Notes under the pieces: model-generated
Told to the model about the DNA's origin: nothing
Database searches by the model: none
The model's input: only the letters and a program-made list of their open reading frames with translations
DNA from: Trifolium pratense
Taxonomy: Eukaryota > Streptophyta > Magnoliopsida > Fabales > Fabaceae
Length of the DNA: 64,000 nt
NCBI RefSeq assembly: GCF_020283565.1
Contig: NC_060060.1
Coordinates: 34,472,001-34,536,000 of the forward strand
Direction of reading: 5' to 3'
Translations under genes and position numbers: made by a program
In this document: positions 1 to 10,313 of the stretch, one piece after another
Numbering within the stretch: the first letter of the stretch is position 1
How the letters are laid out: every line of letters starts with the position of its first letter

Positions 1-504
1 TTACACAGGGAGGTAAAACTGGAAGCTCAAGGGGCGAGTGAGGAGCACAAGAGGACACAGAATGAATAACTCATAAGGAAGGGAGACAAGAAACTGAAAA
101 TTCTCTTTAGATCCTTCGACATGCTTTAGAAATTTGGGGGGCCTTAAGCATATTGAAAGGTCTAAAGAGAATTTTTCCAATAAACTAACTTTATTTGCAT
201 TTATGCCGTTTTTATTCCTTGATGTTTTAAATCAGAAATTTTACTTCAACATTTGTGATATGAGGATCCCAAACTTAAGTATACTATACATTTGCAATGT
301 GTTACCACACGCCAGTTCTAATAATAATTATAAAATGTGTACAATGGTGGCATTAGGTTGTAGAGGGAAAGGGAAACCTACCATAAAAGCCCGGCCCTCA
401 GTAATAAATTGTCAACAATGGTGGCATTCATTCATTACATAATAAAGAAGGGTGGCGAGAGGAAATAAAAATGGAAAATCTATAACAATGGTAACCAAAT
501 CTAG
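1..504. other. Left-edge intergenic / 3' flank of SKIP35-like gene
   Basis: No gene is supported here. Frame 1 is open from the left edge to a stop near 69 (about 22 codons), which could be the tail of a plus-strand gene ending just outside the window, but it is too short to identify. The 102-codon reading frame at 134-442 has no recognisable domain and overlaps a hairpin. The region otherwise holds the downstream flank of the minus-strand gene that stops at 505. Confidence 0.4.
97..175. repeat. Imperfect hairpin, 30-bp stem and 19-nt loop
   Basis: Positions 97-126 pair with 146-175: each base i faces 272-i. Of 30 pairs, 26 are Watson-Crick, two are G.U wobbles and two are mismatches, and the count is the same whichever strand is transcribed. 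The loop is 127-145 and is G-rich. It lies 330-400 bases downstream of the SKIP35-like stop codon. It could be a small foldback MITE or a microRNA-like precursor; the sequence alone does not decide. Confidence 0.6.
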
Positions 505-3338
505 CTAAGCAACACTGGCGGGAGGGAGCAAAAATTGAGGAAGATGGCGCTCCAAAATTAACAGTAGCTCTCTTCCATTGGTCACTTCATCAAAGACCCT
601 ATCCCCAAGACTTCGTGCGGCTTCAACCAATTGTCCCCTAAGTCGTTGAGAAAACAAACAGCCCCCCACCTTGACACACTCTCTATAAAGTGGGAGATAA
701 GCAATTGCCACTATCAGCGGGCCAGGAAGATCTCTCAAGCAAATAGGAGACTCGCCCCATTTAATGATTCTCACAAGGTTCATGTAATGCTCTTTCCCTA
801 TCCTTAATCCCTCTATATAAGCTCCTTCTGACCAATGCTCGTTAAGAAATGCCTTTAGCTCCGGAGCAACAGCATCATCCTCCAATTTAGCAATGATGTC
901 TGCAACTGCATATGTAGCTGCAGGGTCACCTAAGAAGTCAGATTGGAGGAGAAATGCTACACCATCAAGAGATCCACCACTGCGTTCACCAGCAGCTTTG
1001 AGAATTTCAACACTAAGTGCTGCAAGAACCTGCTGGGGTACATGGGGAAGAAGATAAGAAGCAATGTGAACTTGGCAGCTAGAAGTGGCTGCAGTAAGGG
1101 CAAGGCAGAGCTCCATGTCTCGGCAACCCCTTTGCACAAACCACTCAACAACTTGCATACAGCCCCTCTCAGCAGCTCTCATCAAAGGGCCCAAAAAGGC
1201 TATTGCGTTTCCCTCTTCCACCAAGCACTCCATAGTGCCTATCTTGCAGTAATGAGAGGCAAATCCCAACGCCAAGTCAACATCAACATCCAAGTTGTTT
1301 CTTTGGGCAATCTGTATCAGTTTGATTCCCAATATACCAAACAAACATGAACCAAATATTTTTAGCACACTTTGCATTATTAAAACATCCAAAACCAGCA
1401 AAACTCATTACCTTAATTCACATGTATATATAATAAATGGGAGAAAGTGACAATGTCAAAATCTCTCATATCAAAACTTCTTTAACATATGTAATAGAAT
1501 GGCTACCCATTACTAAATTAGCATAATTAAGACAGAAACATATCTACACAATCCTTTGATATGACATTCAATTCAATAATAATCCAATTGTAACTACAAT
1601 ATTTTGTTTTTGTGACACATTCTTAGTTAAAAGAATAAGTAACTGTCTACTTGTTATGATCACAAGCATTTTTGTTCTTTTCTAAATTGTGATGATCATA
1701 TATTGCCTATTGATATGTTTATGTATTGATGAGCAATTAGCAATGTGAACATCTTTGTACAAACATTGAGCATTAACGTGTATTTCAGTCAGATCGTGTC
1801 TTGATTTTTAAAAAAAATTAGATATCCTCGTATTTGTGTCATATCATTTCCTTATCTTAGATGTGGAAACATTAATTAATGTATTAAGAAAATATGCAAC
1901 AGAAAAAAAAAATCAAAATTAGATTACCTGCAATAGTACACGGACCAGTTCTGTACTGCCAAAACGTGAAGCCTCCAAGAAACACTGATTGACATTGTCT
2001 GCACCTCCCTCTACCAACATGCCCAGCAACCCTTGGATCACAGAAGCCGACACACCAAATGCCCAACCTGGATCAAATGAGCTTGAGAAAAGAGTAAGAG
2101 GAAAACAAGCTGCATCAAAGGCCTCACTGAAGTCCTTCCCTGTAAGGTGGTTGCCAGCAAGATCAAGGAAGGTCTTAAAGGCAGATAACCGGAGCTGGGT
2201 CTCAACAGCTGAGTTGTGTATTACATTATCACTATCATCCTGAAGATGGGAATGGATGCCAATACATTTCAGAGCCCATTCAGTAAACTTTTGCACCTTA
2301 GCACCAGCTTCTGCCTTCAAGACTTCATCTCCATTGCATTCCTGGAGACGCTCATGCAATCTAGCAAAAAGCAGAGTTCACTTTACTGCAATATATATAG
2401 ATGCAGAAATTTGAACCGACACACTAAAAAATGCATACATTGTTTCTACATAATTCAAACCCCTCTACCATACGACTTGAAAAGGCATATTTTGAGATCA
2501 GCTAGTTGCACACCAGCTGATAGTCATAGGGAAACTAGCATCAAATTTTGCTGGTTGGTCATACATTGCATGAATAATCTTGACTAAAATATAAATAATA
2601 TAGTAACATTTTAAGTATTGTTTTAATCCTAACAATACGTCCAATAAAACTGCTAATGTTTGCTGACTAATTCTGACAAGAAAACTGTTCTCCTACCCTA
2701 ATACCCTCCCCCACACACACACATACAAAAAAAAAAATCTTCAAAATCAACTGTTTTATTGATGACTAAAATCTTTCCCGGAAACACAATAGATATGGAA
2801 ACTTGTACCTCTGAGCCATTACGGTGATAGTATCAACAAGACTCATTGTTCTGCTCTGGCATGCAGAGACACATGAAGCAAGGAATGAAGTCCTTAGAGT
2901 AGCTCTAGTGAAGTCATAAGCACCATTAGCAATGATCTTCCTGATAAATACAGTTATCCCATTAAGCTCTGGCTCTGTGCTCAAGAACCAGATGGAATCC
3001 AGTGTAATACACAAGGCATCATTAAGTGTTTGTGGATCAGCAACAAAAATTAAACTTTCTGCAAGTTCCCAATTATGGGAACTCACTGCACCTTGCAATA
3101 ACCGACCCAATTCAATCCTGTCTTGTCTACATAGTTTCTTCTCCAACACTACTTTCTCACGATCAATTATGGCGGCCCTGGATTTGAGCTTCTTGGCATT
3201 GCAACAATGAGGAGTGGACATTCTTGGCTCTCCTTTCTCTGCTGCAAAAGATTGATTTTCATTTACCTGGAATTCAATTTTGTACTCTTGTGATTTAATT
3301 TCCATCTGAATGGGATTTTCCAGTTGTGCTTCAATCAT
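505..3338 (-). CDS. SKIP35: Ankyrin repeat protein SKIP35-like (3 coding exons)
   Basis: Homologue of Arabidopsis SKIP35, an ankyrin-repeat protein named as a SKP1-interacting partner, so a link to SCF ubiquitin ligases is inferred from the family. Coding exons are 2809-3338, 1928-2360 and 505-1311, with GT..AG borders and matching phases (an AGA codon is split at the first junction). The model gives 589 residues, close to the family length as I recall it. Conserved stretches include KKLCRQDRIELGRLLQGAVS near residue 80, the LHERLQECNGDEVLKAEAG block after the first junction, and ankyrin-like helices over about residues 300-450 (ELVRVLLQIAQ, MRAAERGCMQVVEWFVQRG). The start ATG at 3336-3338 is chosen because the protein then resembles the family N terminus; the frame stays open upstream to the splice acceptor at 3441, so a longer N terminus is possible. 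Confidence 0.9.
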
Positions 3339-4160
3339 CACGAGGAAATCATTACTCCCCTGGACAGATATGATGTCCAATTCTGTCAAGGCAGGTGAAG
3401 CTAAAAGCCATTGTTCAAGGCAAAAGAGAAACAATCCATCCTGAAGAATATAAGAACAAATTCATGAAAAGCAAGTACTAAATAGAAAAGCAATATTTCC
3501 GTCAAAAAAATAAAAAAAATAATAATAATAAATAGAAAAGCAAAATTAATAATTCCTTTGATTTATAGTATAATTTTAGATTTTTTCATATGATATGAAG
3601 GAAAATATAAAAAGGAGAAGTAGTAGCTGCGTGCGTCTAGAACTAGTATAAAGCAGACAGCATCCAAAAAAAAAAACTCACGTGTGAAATTTGAAACCCA
3701 AAGAAAAGAGTAAATGTCTAATATCAACATTTTTAGCTTTACAGACAATTGAAATAAATACACATATGCTATGCTGATGATGATATGCTTAAATTAAATT
3801 AAATTAAGGAATCCAAAAATTGTCCGTCCGTCCGATCAACTTGGTATATGAACAAATTATTATGATATTAATCAGAATTGCACATTGCATACAACACGAA
3901 TTCGAAAAGTAATTGCTGCGACGGGGAATTAGAATATATGTTTTGAAAGGACAGTTGAAAAAAGCCAGCCACAAAAGAATAATAAATGTAAATATATCAT
4001 CATATCATATCATAACATAACATAACATAATAATAACTGCCTGGAAGAAAGAGATGAATGAATGAATAGGTAGAAAACCAACCTGATTGATTGATTGATT
4101 GCGTGAGAGAGAAACGAAAAGGTTAAAGAAAACCCACAGCCCTCACCTATGTATGAATTG
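3339..4160 (-). promoter_or_regulatory. Probable 5' leader with intron, upstream of SKIP35-like gene
   Basis: A splice acceptor (reverse-complement AG) sits at 3441-3442, and a good donor, following a run of four GATT-type units, has its GT at 4081-4082. This suggests a noncoding first exon of about 4083-4150 and a leader intron of about 640 bases. The proposed first exon is rich in GA/CT and tetranucleotide repeats. No ATG-led reading frame joins across the intron. Transcript evidence would settle it. Confidence 0.5.
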
Positions 4161-4436
4161 TTTTATGCGAGTTTCTTTTCAGATTAGCAATACCCTATTT
4201 TAAAGACCCTTTATTATTATCATCGTCATTTTTTTTTATCCATAATAAATAATCTACTGTATTTTTTATTTTCACCATTATCCGGCCTTAGACTATAAAT
4301 GTCCCCTTCCATCGATTTTAATATATCGATTTTAATATATTAGTAATAGATTGATCTATGATAAATAAATCTATAGAATAAAATATTCTTTATAATATAC
4401 TCAAACACTCTTACCTTTTTTTTTACTTATCATCAT

Positions 4437-4612
4437 ATTAATACGAAGTTTACACCAATCTCCGCTGAAGAATTTGTTAGGCACATAAGGTGAGTTCTCT
4501 CATCTCAATCGAATTTTCTCCATAGACATGAGTCAGAAATCGAATCACTGACCATATACTTAAGGAGATCAAAATCCTTACTACTTGAGTTCATTTCATT
4601 GTTGGTAACTCA
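4437..4612. repeat. SINE-like repeat, copy 1 of a family also at 49930
   Basis: About 60 bases here (AATCTCCGC..GAAGAAT..GGCACA..AAGGTGAGTTCTC) match 49959-50009 with scattered substitutions. On the minus strand a tRNA-like A-box/B-box spacing can be read (AGTAGTAAGG ... GATTCGA). The family looks like a tRNA-derived short interspersed repeat common in legumes; no target duplication was found. Confidence 0.4.
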
Positions 4613-4699
4613 ACACTTGTCTATCAGAAAAATAAACAATGTCAATTAATTGTATTTTCATTTTTATTTGTGAGAAATAAAAAAACTTAACAAGGTTTT

Positions 4700-4840
4700 T
4701 ATTTTTTATTTTTTTATCAAGTAATTTAGTGATTATAAATTTTACGTGAATAAGTGAGATGACCGATGTTCGAACCTCAATTCCACGTATAATGCAATGT
4801 TAGTATTATTGAGTTAAGCATACGACCAATTCTTTTATTT
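4700..4840 (-). mobile_element. tRNA-derived SINE, minus orientation
   Basis: Read on the minus strand this shows an A-box-like segment (GCTTAACTCAATAAT), a B-box (GAGGTTCGAACATCGG) and a 3' end of TTGATAAAAAA, the usual layout of a Pol III SINE with an A-rich tail. The T-run on the plus strand at about 4703-4715 is the tail. I could not identify a convincing target-site duplication, so the ends are approximate. Confidence 0.6.
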
Positions 4841-5135
4841 TTAATCAAAAGAAAATTGTGTTTGAGGATTCACGTGTGGGTAAATAATTTTTTTTTTTTT
4901 AGTGTCATTTGAATGAGTTTTGTTTCAGATTTTACCTCCACAATATCAAATTCTTTTATTGTAGTCCTTTTTTCTATGAATTGAACTTTCATCTTTATCG
5001 GGGCTGTTTTTGCTTTCCCGCCTTCATCTCCAATTAGAGATGGCAATTTTGGATCCATATTACTTGCAAAAAAAAAATCACGGTAAAATAAAAACTTGCA
5101 TTTTAGGTACGATTACGTGTATGAATAATTATTCT

Positions 5136-6525
5136 AAAAATGAGCGGATATGGGTGTGCGACTGATGCGTGGAATAAAGCATGGATAGAGCCTGGATATC
5201 ATGTTGCGCAGCACTGCGAAGTTCCGAGTTACCTGGATGGTGCACGCGTATGTGATCTGGTGGATGAAGACGGCACATGGAACTGGCAGATATTTCGGGA
5301 TTGGATGCCAAGCGATATCCAAGGAAAAATAGCAGCAATTTTACCGCCATCTGCTGTTAACGGTTGCGATGAACCAGCAGGTGTTGGAGGCAATAATAAT
5401 GAGTTTTCTGTTGCTGCTATGTATGAGCACATATGCGGTTTTGATCGACGAAATGCACAGCTGATGTGGAAAAAAACATGGCAGTTGAATGTGACAGAGC
5501 GCGTGCGTTGTTTTGTATGGTTACTAACTTATGACAGATTGCTTACGAATAGTCGAAAGAGTCGAATGGGACTTGGTCATGCTATGTGTAACTATTGCGG
5601 GAATGTAGAGGAAACGACCATACATGTTTTGAGAGACTGTAATTTGGTGAATAAGTTTTGGCTACAGGTTGTTCCATTGGAAGATAGAAACACTTTCTTT
5701 ATGGAGAACCTTCAACAATGGATATCTTCAAACTTGAGCAAAGGTGCAAAAGGAAGAATTGATAGTGCATGGTGTGATTACTGGGCTACAGCGTGTCATT
5801 GCTTCTGGACATGGAGGAATAAAGAAATTCATGATGCTGAATTTACTAGACCAATTTATGCAATGCAACATGTATATAGAAGAGTGAATGATTACTATCA
5901 GGCAAACAAAACAAACAGGCTAATGAGAATTAAAAATGATATGCTTGTATACATTAGTTGGAAGCCTCCATGTGGTAGTTATGTTAAACTTAACACTGAT
6001 GGAGCTTGTAAAGATCAAAATAGAGGAGGTTGTGGAGGTATTATTCGGGGAAGCCAAGGAGAATGGTTGGGAGGTTTTGCTAGAGGATTGGGAAATTGTA
6101 GTGCTATTATTGCTGAGTTGTGGGGAGTGGCTGAAGGATTGAGTTATGCGCGGCGGCTGGGTTTTACGGCGGTCGAGCTTAATGTTGATTCTGTTGTTGT
6201 GGTTCAGGCGATCAAGACCGGAAGATTTAGTAGCTCGGTTGGATTACCTTTGGTGAAACACATTCGGCGAATGTTGGATTTGGATTGGGAAATTAAAATT
6301 GAGCATGCTTACAGAGAATCAAACAAGTGTGCAGACGCTATGGCGAATATTGGTTGTCATTTAGATCGTGAAACCATATTTTATGATTCTTGTCCTATTC
6401 CGATTAAGGAGTTATTGTTAGCTGATGAGTTGGGGATAACCACCCCTAGAATAATTTCTATGTAATCTTTTCTGTTTGGGGCTTAGGCCCTCCCTATTAC
6501 CAAAAAAAAAAAAATGAGCGGATAT
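5136..6525 (+). mobile_element. 5'-truncated LINE with 16-bp target-site duplication
   Basis: An identical 16-bp sequence (AAAAATGAGCGGATAT) lies at 5136-5151 and 6510-6525, and the insert ends in a run of 13 A. This is the hallmark of target-primed reverse transcription. The insert carries only the 3' part of a plant LINE ORF2 (zinc-knuckle plus RNase H); the reverse transcriptase and endonuclease are missing, so it is dead on arrival. It sits inside the duplicated OEP37 fragment. A perfect target duplication and an open reading frame suggest a recent insertion. Confidence 0.93.
5140..6465 (+). CDS. LINE ORF2 C-terminal remnant: zf-RVT and RNase H domains
   Basis: The 441-residue frame lacks the reverse transcriptase. 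Residues of about 80-170 form the zf-RVT-like region (YEHICGFDRRNAQLMWKKTW, then CNYCGN..TTIHVLRDC). The RNase H domain follows at about 275-405, with the expected acidic residues visible: D in KLNTDGACKD, E in IIAELWGVAEGL, D in ELNVDSVVVVQAI, and a late D in YRESNKCADAMANIG. The ATG at 5140 lies in the duplicated target site, not in the LINE, so this start is accidental and expression is doubtful. The reading frame has no stops. Confidence 0.85.
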   Translation: MSGYGCATDAWNKAWIEPGYHVAQHCEVPSYLDGARVCDLVDEDGTWNWQIFRDWMPSDIQGKIAAILPPSAVNGCDEPAGVGGNNNEFSVAAMYEHICGFDRRNAQLMWKKTWQLNVTERVRCFVWLLTYDRLLTNSRKSRMGLGHAMCNYCGNVEETTIHVLRDCNLVNKFWLQVVPLEDRNTFFMENLQQWISSNLSKGAKGRIDSAWCDYWATACHCFWTWRNKEIHDAEFTRPIYAMQHVYRRVNDYYQANKTNRLMRIKNDMLVYISWKPPCGSYVKLNTDGACKDQNRGGCGGIIRGSQGEWLGGFARGLGNCSAIIAELWGVAEGLSYARRLGFTAVELNVDSVVVVQAIKTGRFSSSVGLPLVKHIRRMLDLDWEIKIEHAYRESNKCADAMANIGCHLDRETIFYDSCPIPIKELLLADELGITTPRIISM

Positions 6526-7540
6526 AGATATCTTAGTACCCTCATACCCGCATAATGTATTATTATTATATACTAATGTTCCCTCCAATTTTTTTAAGAG
6601 CCTTTTTAGAATAGTAACACAAATTGCACCTTATCTTCCTATTATATTATACCCTCATTTTAATCCACCAATAAACTTTTATTTTTTTTACACCTAATTT
6701 CTCTTTTCAATAAATTGAATATATTATGTACAAAAAAAAATTAATCTGTTATGTACAAAAAAAATTAAAAACAAACTTTAGTTTTTCAAATATATAACAT
6801 TAATTAGTTTTATTGAAAAAAATAAGAGTAATTGACAAAATGTATAATTGACAAATCATACCTTTATACATTTTTAATATAAATGTTTGCTTATAACATT
6901 AATATAAATGTTTACTTATAACATAATGCAAACACACTGTGAATATGTTAACAGATAAATGAATTTTTAGCATAACATTAGTACTAATAATTTTGTTTAT
7001 AATTTTCATGAGTCAACATTAAAAATTTGAAATTTTTATAGTTCTATTAAAGTGATACTCCCTCCGGTCCTATATATAAGGAACACTTTAGAAGAAAAAA
7101 AAATTGTCATTTTTATAAGAAACACTCTTTAAATTTATTCTTTATTAAATAGATAATCCATTGTATACCCTTATTAAATTATATAAAATGCAACTTATTT
7201 CAATGTTATGCATTAATTAGTCTGACACATTTTCAAGGTTAGTTTTGGAATAACACATAACATTTTAGAATTTTTAATAAAAAAATAAGCTTCCTTAGTA
7301 TGTGTGTTTTTCTCAATATGTTTCTTATATATAGGACCGGAGAAAGTATGATATTTTATAATTGATCGTTTTATTTTTAGCAAAAATACGGATAATAGTG
7401 ATAGGTATTATTATCAATTTATAAAATATAGACATAAGTATAAAAGTTACCCATACGGATTTTAAATACATATAATTTTTCAAACTGCAAGTATAATATA
7501 TAATATCCTACCAGTATCCTACTCGTTGTCATTCTTATCT
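6526..7540. other. AT-rich insertion debris with one Stowaway MITE
   Basis: This stretch separates the two halves of the OEP37 fragment. Apart from the Stowaway element at 7058-7346 I see no gene; composition is very AT-rich with many homopolymer runs. Confidence 0.6.
7058..7346. mobile_element. Stowaway-type MITE
   Basis: The ends are CTCCCTCCGGTCC and GGACCGGAGAAAG, inverted copies, flanked on both sides by TA (7056-7057 and 7347-7348). TA target duplication plus the CTCCCTCC terminus is diagnostic for Stowaway (Tc1/mariner) MITEs. There is no coding capacity in the 289 bp. Confidence 0.9.
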
Positions 7541-7806
7541 ACAACCTGAAGAACGAAGCTGATGTTGTCACTAATAATTACATACACCAAGCTTAGACTT
7601 TTCATGCTACAGTACATTGTTACTCACTGACACTGTCATTCTGTATAATTTCTCAGTGTATACACAAGTGAGAGACTAGTTTCCTATAATACTGAAAAAA
7701 TTATTCTAATTTAATAGTTTTGAGAGATTAAAGTTAGTCGATGCTATTTCATCTGGTCAAATAGAAATATTCGACTTTAGCGTGTTGATTTCTAAGTCAT
7801 TATTAG

Positions 7807-8486
7807 CATAGTTTTAAAAACCGGACCGGCCGGTCGGTCCGGCCGGGAACCGGTGGTATTAGTGGGCTGATCAACATGCAGAACCATTTCTGCAAACAAA
7901 TCATAGAAACCGGATAGAACCGGCCGGTTCTGTGGTTCAACCGGTAAACCGGTCTAGCCGTTACTGAACCGAACCGGTTTTAGAGTAGAATGAAAATCTC
8001 ATAAAAAATTTCAAAATTTCCCTGATGGGATTCAAACACACAACATGCTATGTACATAGGCATGTTCACCTTACCACTAGGTCAGACCAACTTATATGAT
8101 TAGAAAGCATAACAATGATATATATTTAATAGTATATTTAAAAAACATGATTATGATATTTGTACCACCTAAATCTTTTTGTTTCCTTTCTTTTTTTAAG
8201 GATTTCATCTCACATATTTTTTTTTTACGACACATATAATATATATATATTGATAAAATATATTAATTTCATTTCTTTTGTTACTGTGTTTTTTTAATAT
8301 ATTAATTTTTATTAATTTTTTTATAAAGCAACTTTTATTAAATTTTATAGTTATGATAGACAAAGTTTTTTTTATATACCGGGTTAGTAGTTATGCGGTC
8401 CGACCAGTGACCCACCGGTCCGACCAGTGACCCAGTGACCCAGTACTTTGGTCGGGTCGATCACCGGTCCGGGTTTTAAAACATTG
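7807..8486. mobile_element. hAT-type MITE with 8-bp target duplication
   Basis: ATTATTAG occurs at 7799-7806 and 8487-8494. The termini are CATAGTTTTAAAAACCGG and the inverted CAATGTTTTAAAACCCGG. An 8-bp duplication and CA..TG ends point to the hAT superfamily. The empty site exists in this window: 9554-9572 has the same flanking sequence with a single ATTATTAG. The 680-bp element has no ORF; the interior near both ends is rich in CCGGT/ACCGG palindromes and it contains a tRNA-like segment. Confidence 0.92.
8020..8093 (-). repeat. tRNA-like segment inside the hAT MITE
   Basis: On the minus strand the segment reads GACCTAGTGGTAAGG (A-box-like) and, about 35 bases later, GTGTTTGAATCCC (B-box-like). 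This is the spacing of a Pol III internal promoter. It cannot be folded into a complete tRNA by eye, so it is called a tRNA-derived relic, possibly a SINE head captured by the element. Confidence 0.5.
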
Positions 8487-8566
8487 ATTATTAGTGTTGA
8501 ATTCTAATTTTGAGGTCAAATTTGTAAAGCGACAAGCGAATATGACTGCTCATGTCTATATTTTAT

Positions 8567-9327
8567 TAGTGTTGATTTCATTTTTGGTCTAGCATTGTTT
8601 CTGTATGTTAGTATGTGTATAAAATGTTAGTGATATTATTAAGTGGTTGATTGATTTCACCAGGTTTACCCTATGTGAAATTGTACTTCCTATTGAAGTA
8701 TATAAGTGATAATATATGAGAACTACATATTGGAATGTTTCAACATATATATATTATTATTTATTTATTTATAATAAAATAGCTCATGTTTCAATTTATT
8801 TTTTGAATAAGTCGAATGTCTCACTTCAATGAATAATATACTAGATTTTAATCACACCCAGGTACAAAGTAGCATTTTAGAGAGTTTATGATTTTTAACC
8901 ATGTCAAAAAGTCGTTCAGGTACCATTGAATTTTTTTTATTATCTACTAAAGGGTATTGTCAAGTTTGTGAATGTAATTTTTTAATAAAAAAAAACTTTC
9001 ATTTGTCCATGTTCTTTGTTCATTAGAAAAAATGAAATATGATGTCAATATTTTTTAAACGAGATTTTTGTTCAAATGAAATTAAGCATTTCAAAAGAGA
9101 TTGTAGATGATAATGAAGATCAAACGATAGGAAGATGAAATTATGTAAAAAAAAGAAAAATGAAATTATTCAAATGTGACTTATTAGTTGATAAAATGAT
9201 ATTTTAGGAAAAATTATTCAGTGTGACTTATTAAGCATTTTTTATTTGATAATTAGGAAAAAATTAATATTAAAATGTTTATTTTTGTAGTCACATTTTT
9301 ACCCGTGCTTGACACATGTCCGGACAC
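8567..9327. other. Intergenic AT-rich sequence between the two copies
   Basis: No gene or recognisable element seen. It separates direct-repeat copies A and B of the OEP37-intron/LINE-tail segment. Confidence 0.5.
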
Positions 9328-9484
9328 TAATAATCACATACACCAAGCTTAGACTTTTCATGCTACAGTACATTGTTACTCACTTACACCGTCATTCTGT
9401 ATAATTTCTCAGTGTATGCACAAGTGAGAGACTAGTTTCCTATAATACTGAAAAATTATTCTAATTTAATAGTTTTGAGAGATT

Positions 9485-9751
9485 AAAGTTGGTTGATGCT
9501 ATTTCATCTGGTCAAATAGAAATATTCGACTTTAGTGTGTTGATTTCTAAGTATTATTAGTGTTGAATTCTAATTTTGAGTCAAGTTTGTAAAACAACAA
9601 ACGAATATGGTTGCTCATGTCTTAGCACAAGTGGCATATTCTATGTTTGGTCGTCGTATTTTTGAGTCAATTATTCGTTGTATTGCATTGAGAACCATTT
9701 GATCAATGATATGAATTAAGTTTTCTCTTGTAAAAAAAAAAAAAAAAAAAA
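9485..9751 (+). mobile_element. Truncated LINE tail (RNase H end) with poly(A)
   Basis: One frame reads LVDAISSGQIEIFDFSVLIS, then, after a frame break, FVKQQTNMVAHVLAQVAYS, which is the C-terminal end of a plant LINE RNase H. The insert ends in about 20 A at 9732-9751. Upstream is OEP37-intron sequence; downstream the same intron resumes, so the LINE landed in the duplicated intron and replaced about 60 bases of it. Confidence 0.8.
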
Positions 9752-10313
9752 GTATTCACCATAATATTAAACTTAAACGGCAAAAGCAATAAATTATTTT
9801 TTATAAATTATTGGTTTAAATGCACTTTTAATGTCTCTATTTTTTTAAGAAAATGAAGTTTTGATCTTCTAATTTTAAAATTCAGCATTTTAGTCCCTTA
9901 GTTTTTTTTTTCTTTTTTTCCTCGAGTTGTAGTCCTCACTCCATTTTGGAGTCAATTTTGCCAATGTGACATAGCAACACCTAGGTGGAACAATTTATTA
10001 TAGATTTAATCAGTATTTTGGTCTCTTAAAAATATTTTTAAACTAATAAAGAAATTAAAAAGTGGTTAGTTTAACAATATACACTTTTTTGTCAAAAAAA
10101 ACAAACAAACAATATATACACTTTTAAACCAAACTAATTTAATCTTGTGTTAGATCCACTTACTCTACCACAAAACTATCATCGTCAACATCTATATATA
10201 ACCTCCTTAGCATGTTGAGATGTTCTTTCATCTCCAACTACAGTGCCACCGTGGGCACCGTTGGCACGTTCTAGATTGTTGTAGTTTTCCATACGATACG
10301 CATATTTATTGGG

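Larger units (their letters stand above)
7733..8566 (+). repeat. Copy A of OEP37-intron/LINE-tail segment, split by a hAT MITE
   Basis: The flanks of the hAT MITE (7733-7806 and 8495-8566) match 9485-9613 closely. Both derive from the RNase H tail of a LINE. Copy A ends abruptly near 8566, where copy B continues into the rest of the LINE tail and its poly(A). Confidence 0.7.
4977..10015 (-). pseudogene. Duplicated, fragmented 3' end of OEP37
   Basis: Plus-strand 4977-5034 matches 14293-14349, the first coding bases of the last OEP37 exon ([11 protein letters not shown]), with few substitutions. The parental sequence that follows, the exon border and last intron from 14350 on, resumes at about 7541, so the two pieces were once contiguous and are now split. 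A second copy of the intron segment is at 9328-9484, and intron sequence matching 14540-14960 resumes at about 9752-10015. The fragment lacks the C-terminal residues of OEP37 and has no upstream exons, so it is not a functional gene. Intron sequence is present, so it arose by DNA duplication rather than by retrotransposition of spliced mRNA. Nested insertions are listed separately. Confidence 0.85.

Noticed and set aside
943..1350. 135-codon plus-strand reading frame
   Set aside because: It is the antisense shadow of the last SKIP35-like exon, which has strong family similarity.
4870..5058. 62-codon minus frame that looks like the start of a small protein
   Set aside because: Its middle is the OEP37 exon fragment and both ends are unrelated flanking sequence; it is part of the pseudogene copy.
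8020..8093. Functional tRNA gene
   Set aside because: Only A- and B-box-like motifs are present; acceptor and anticodon stems do not form by eye.
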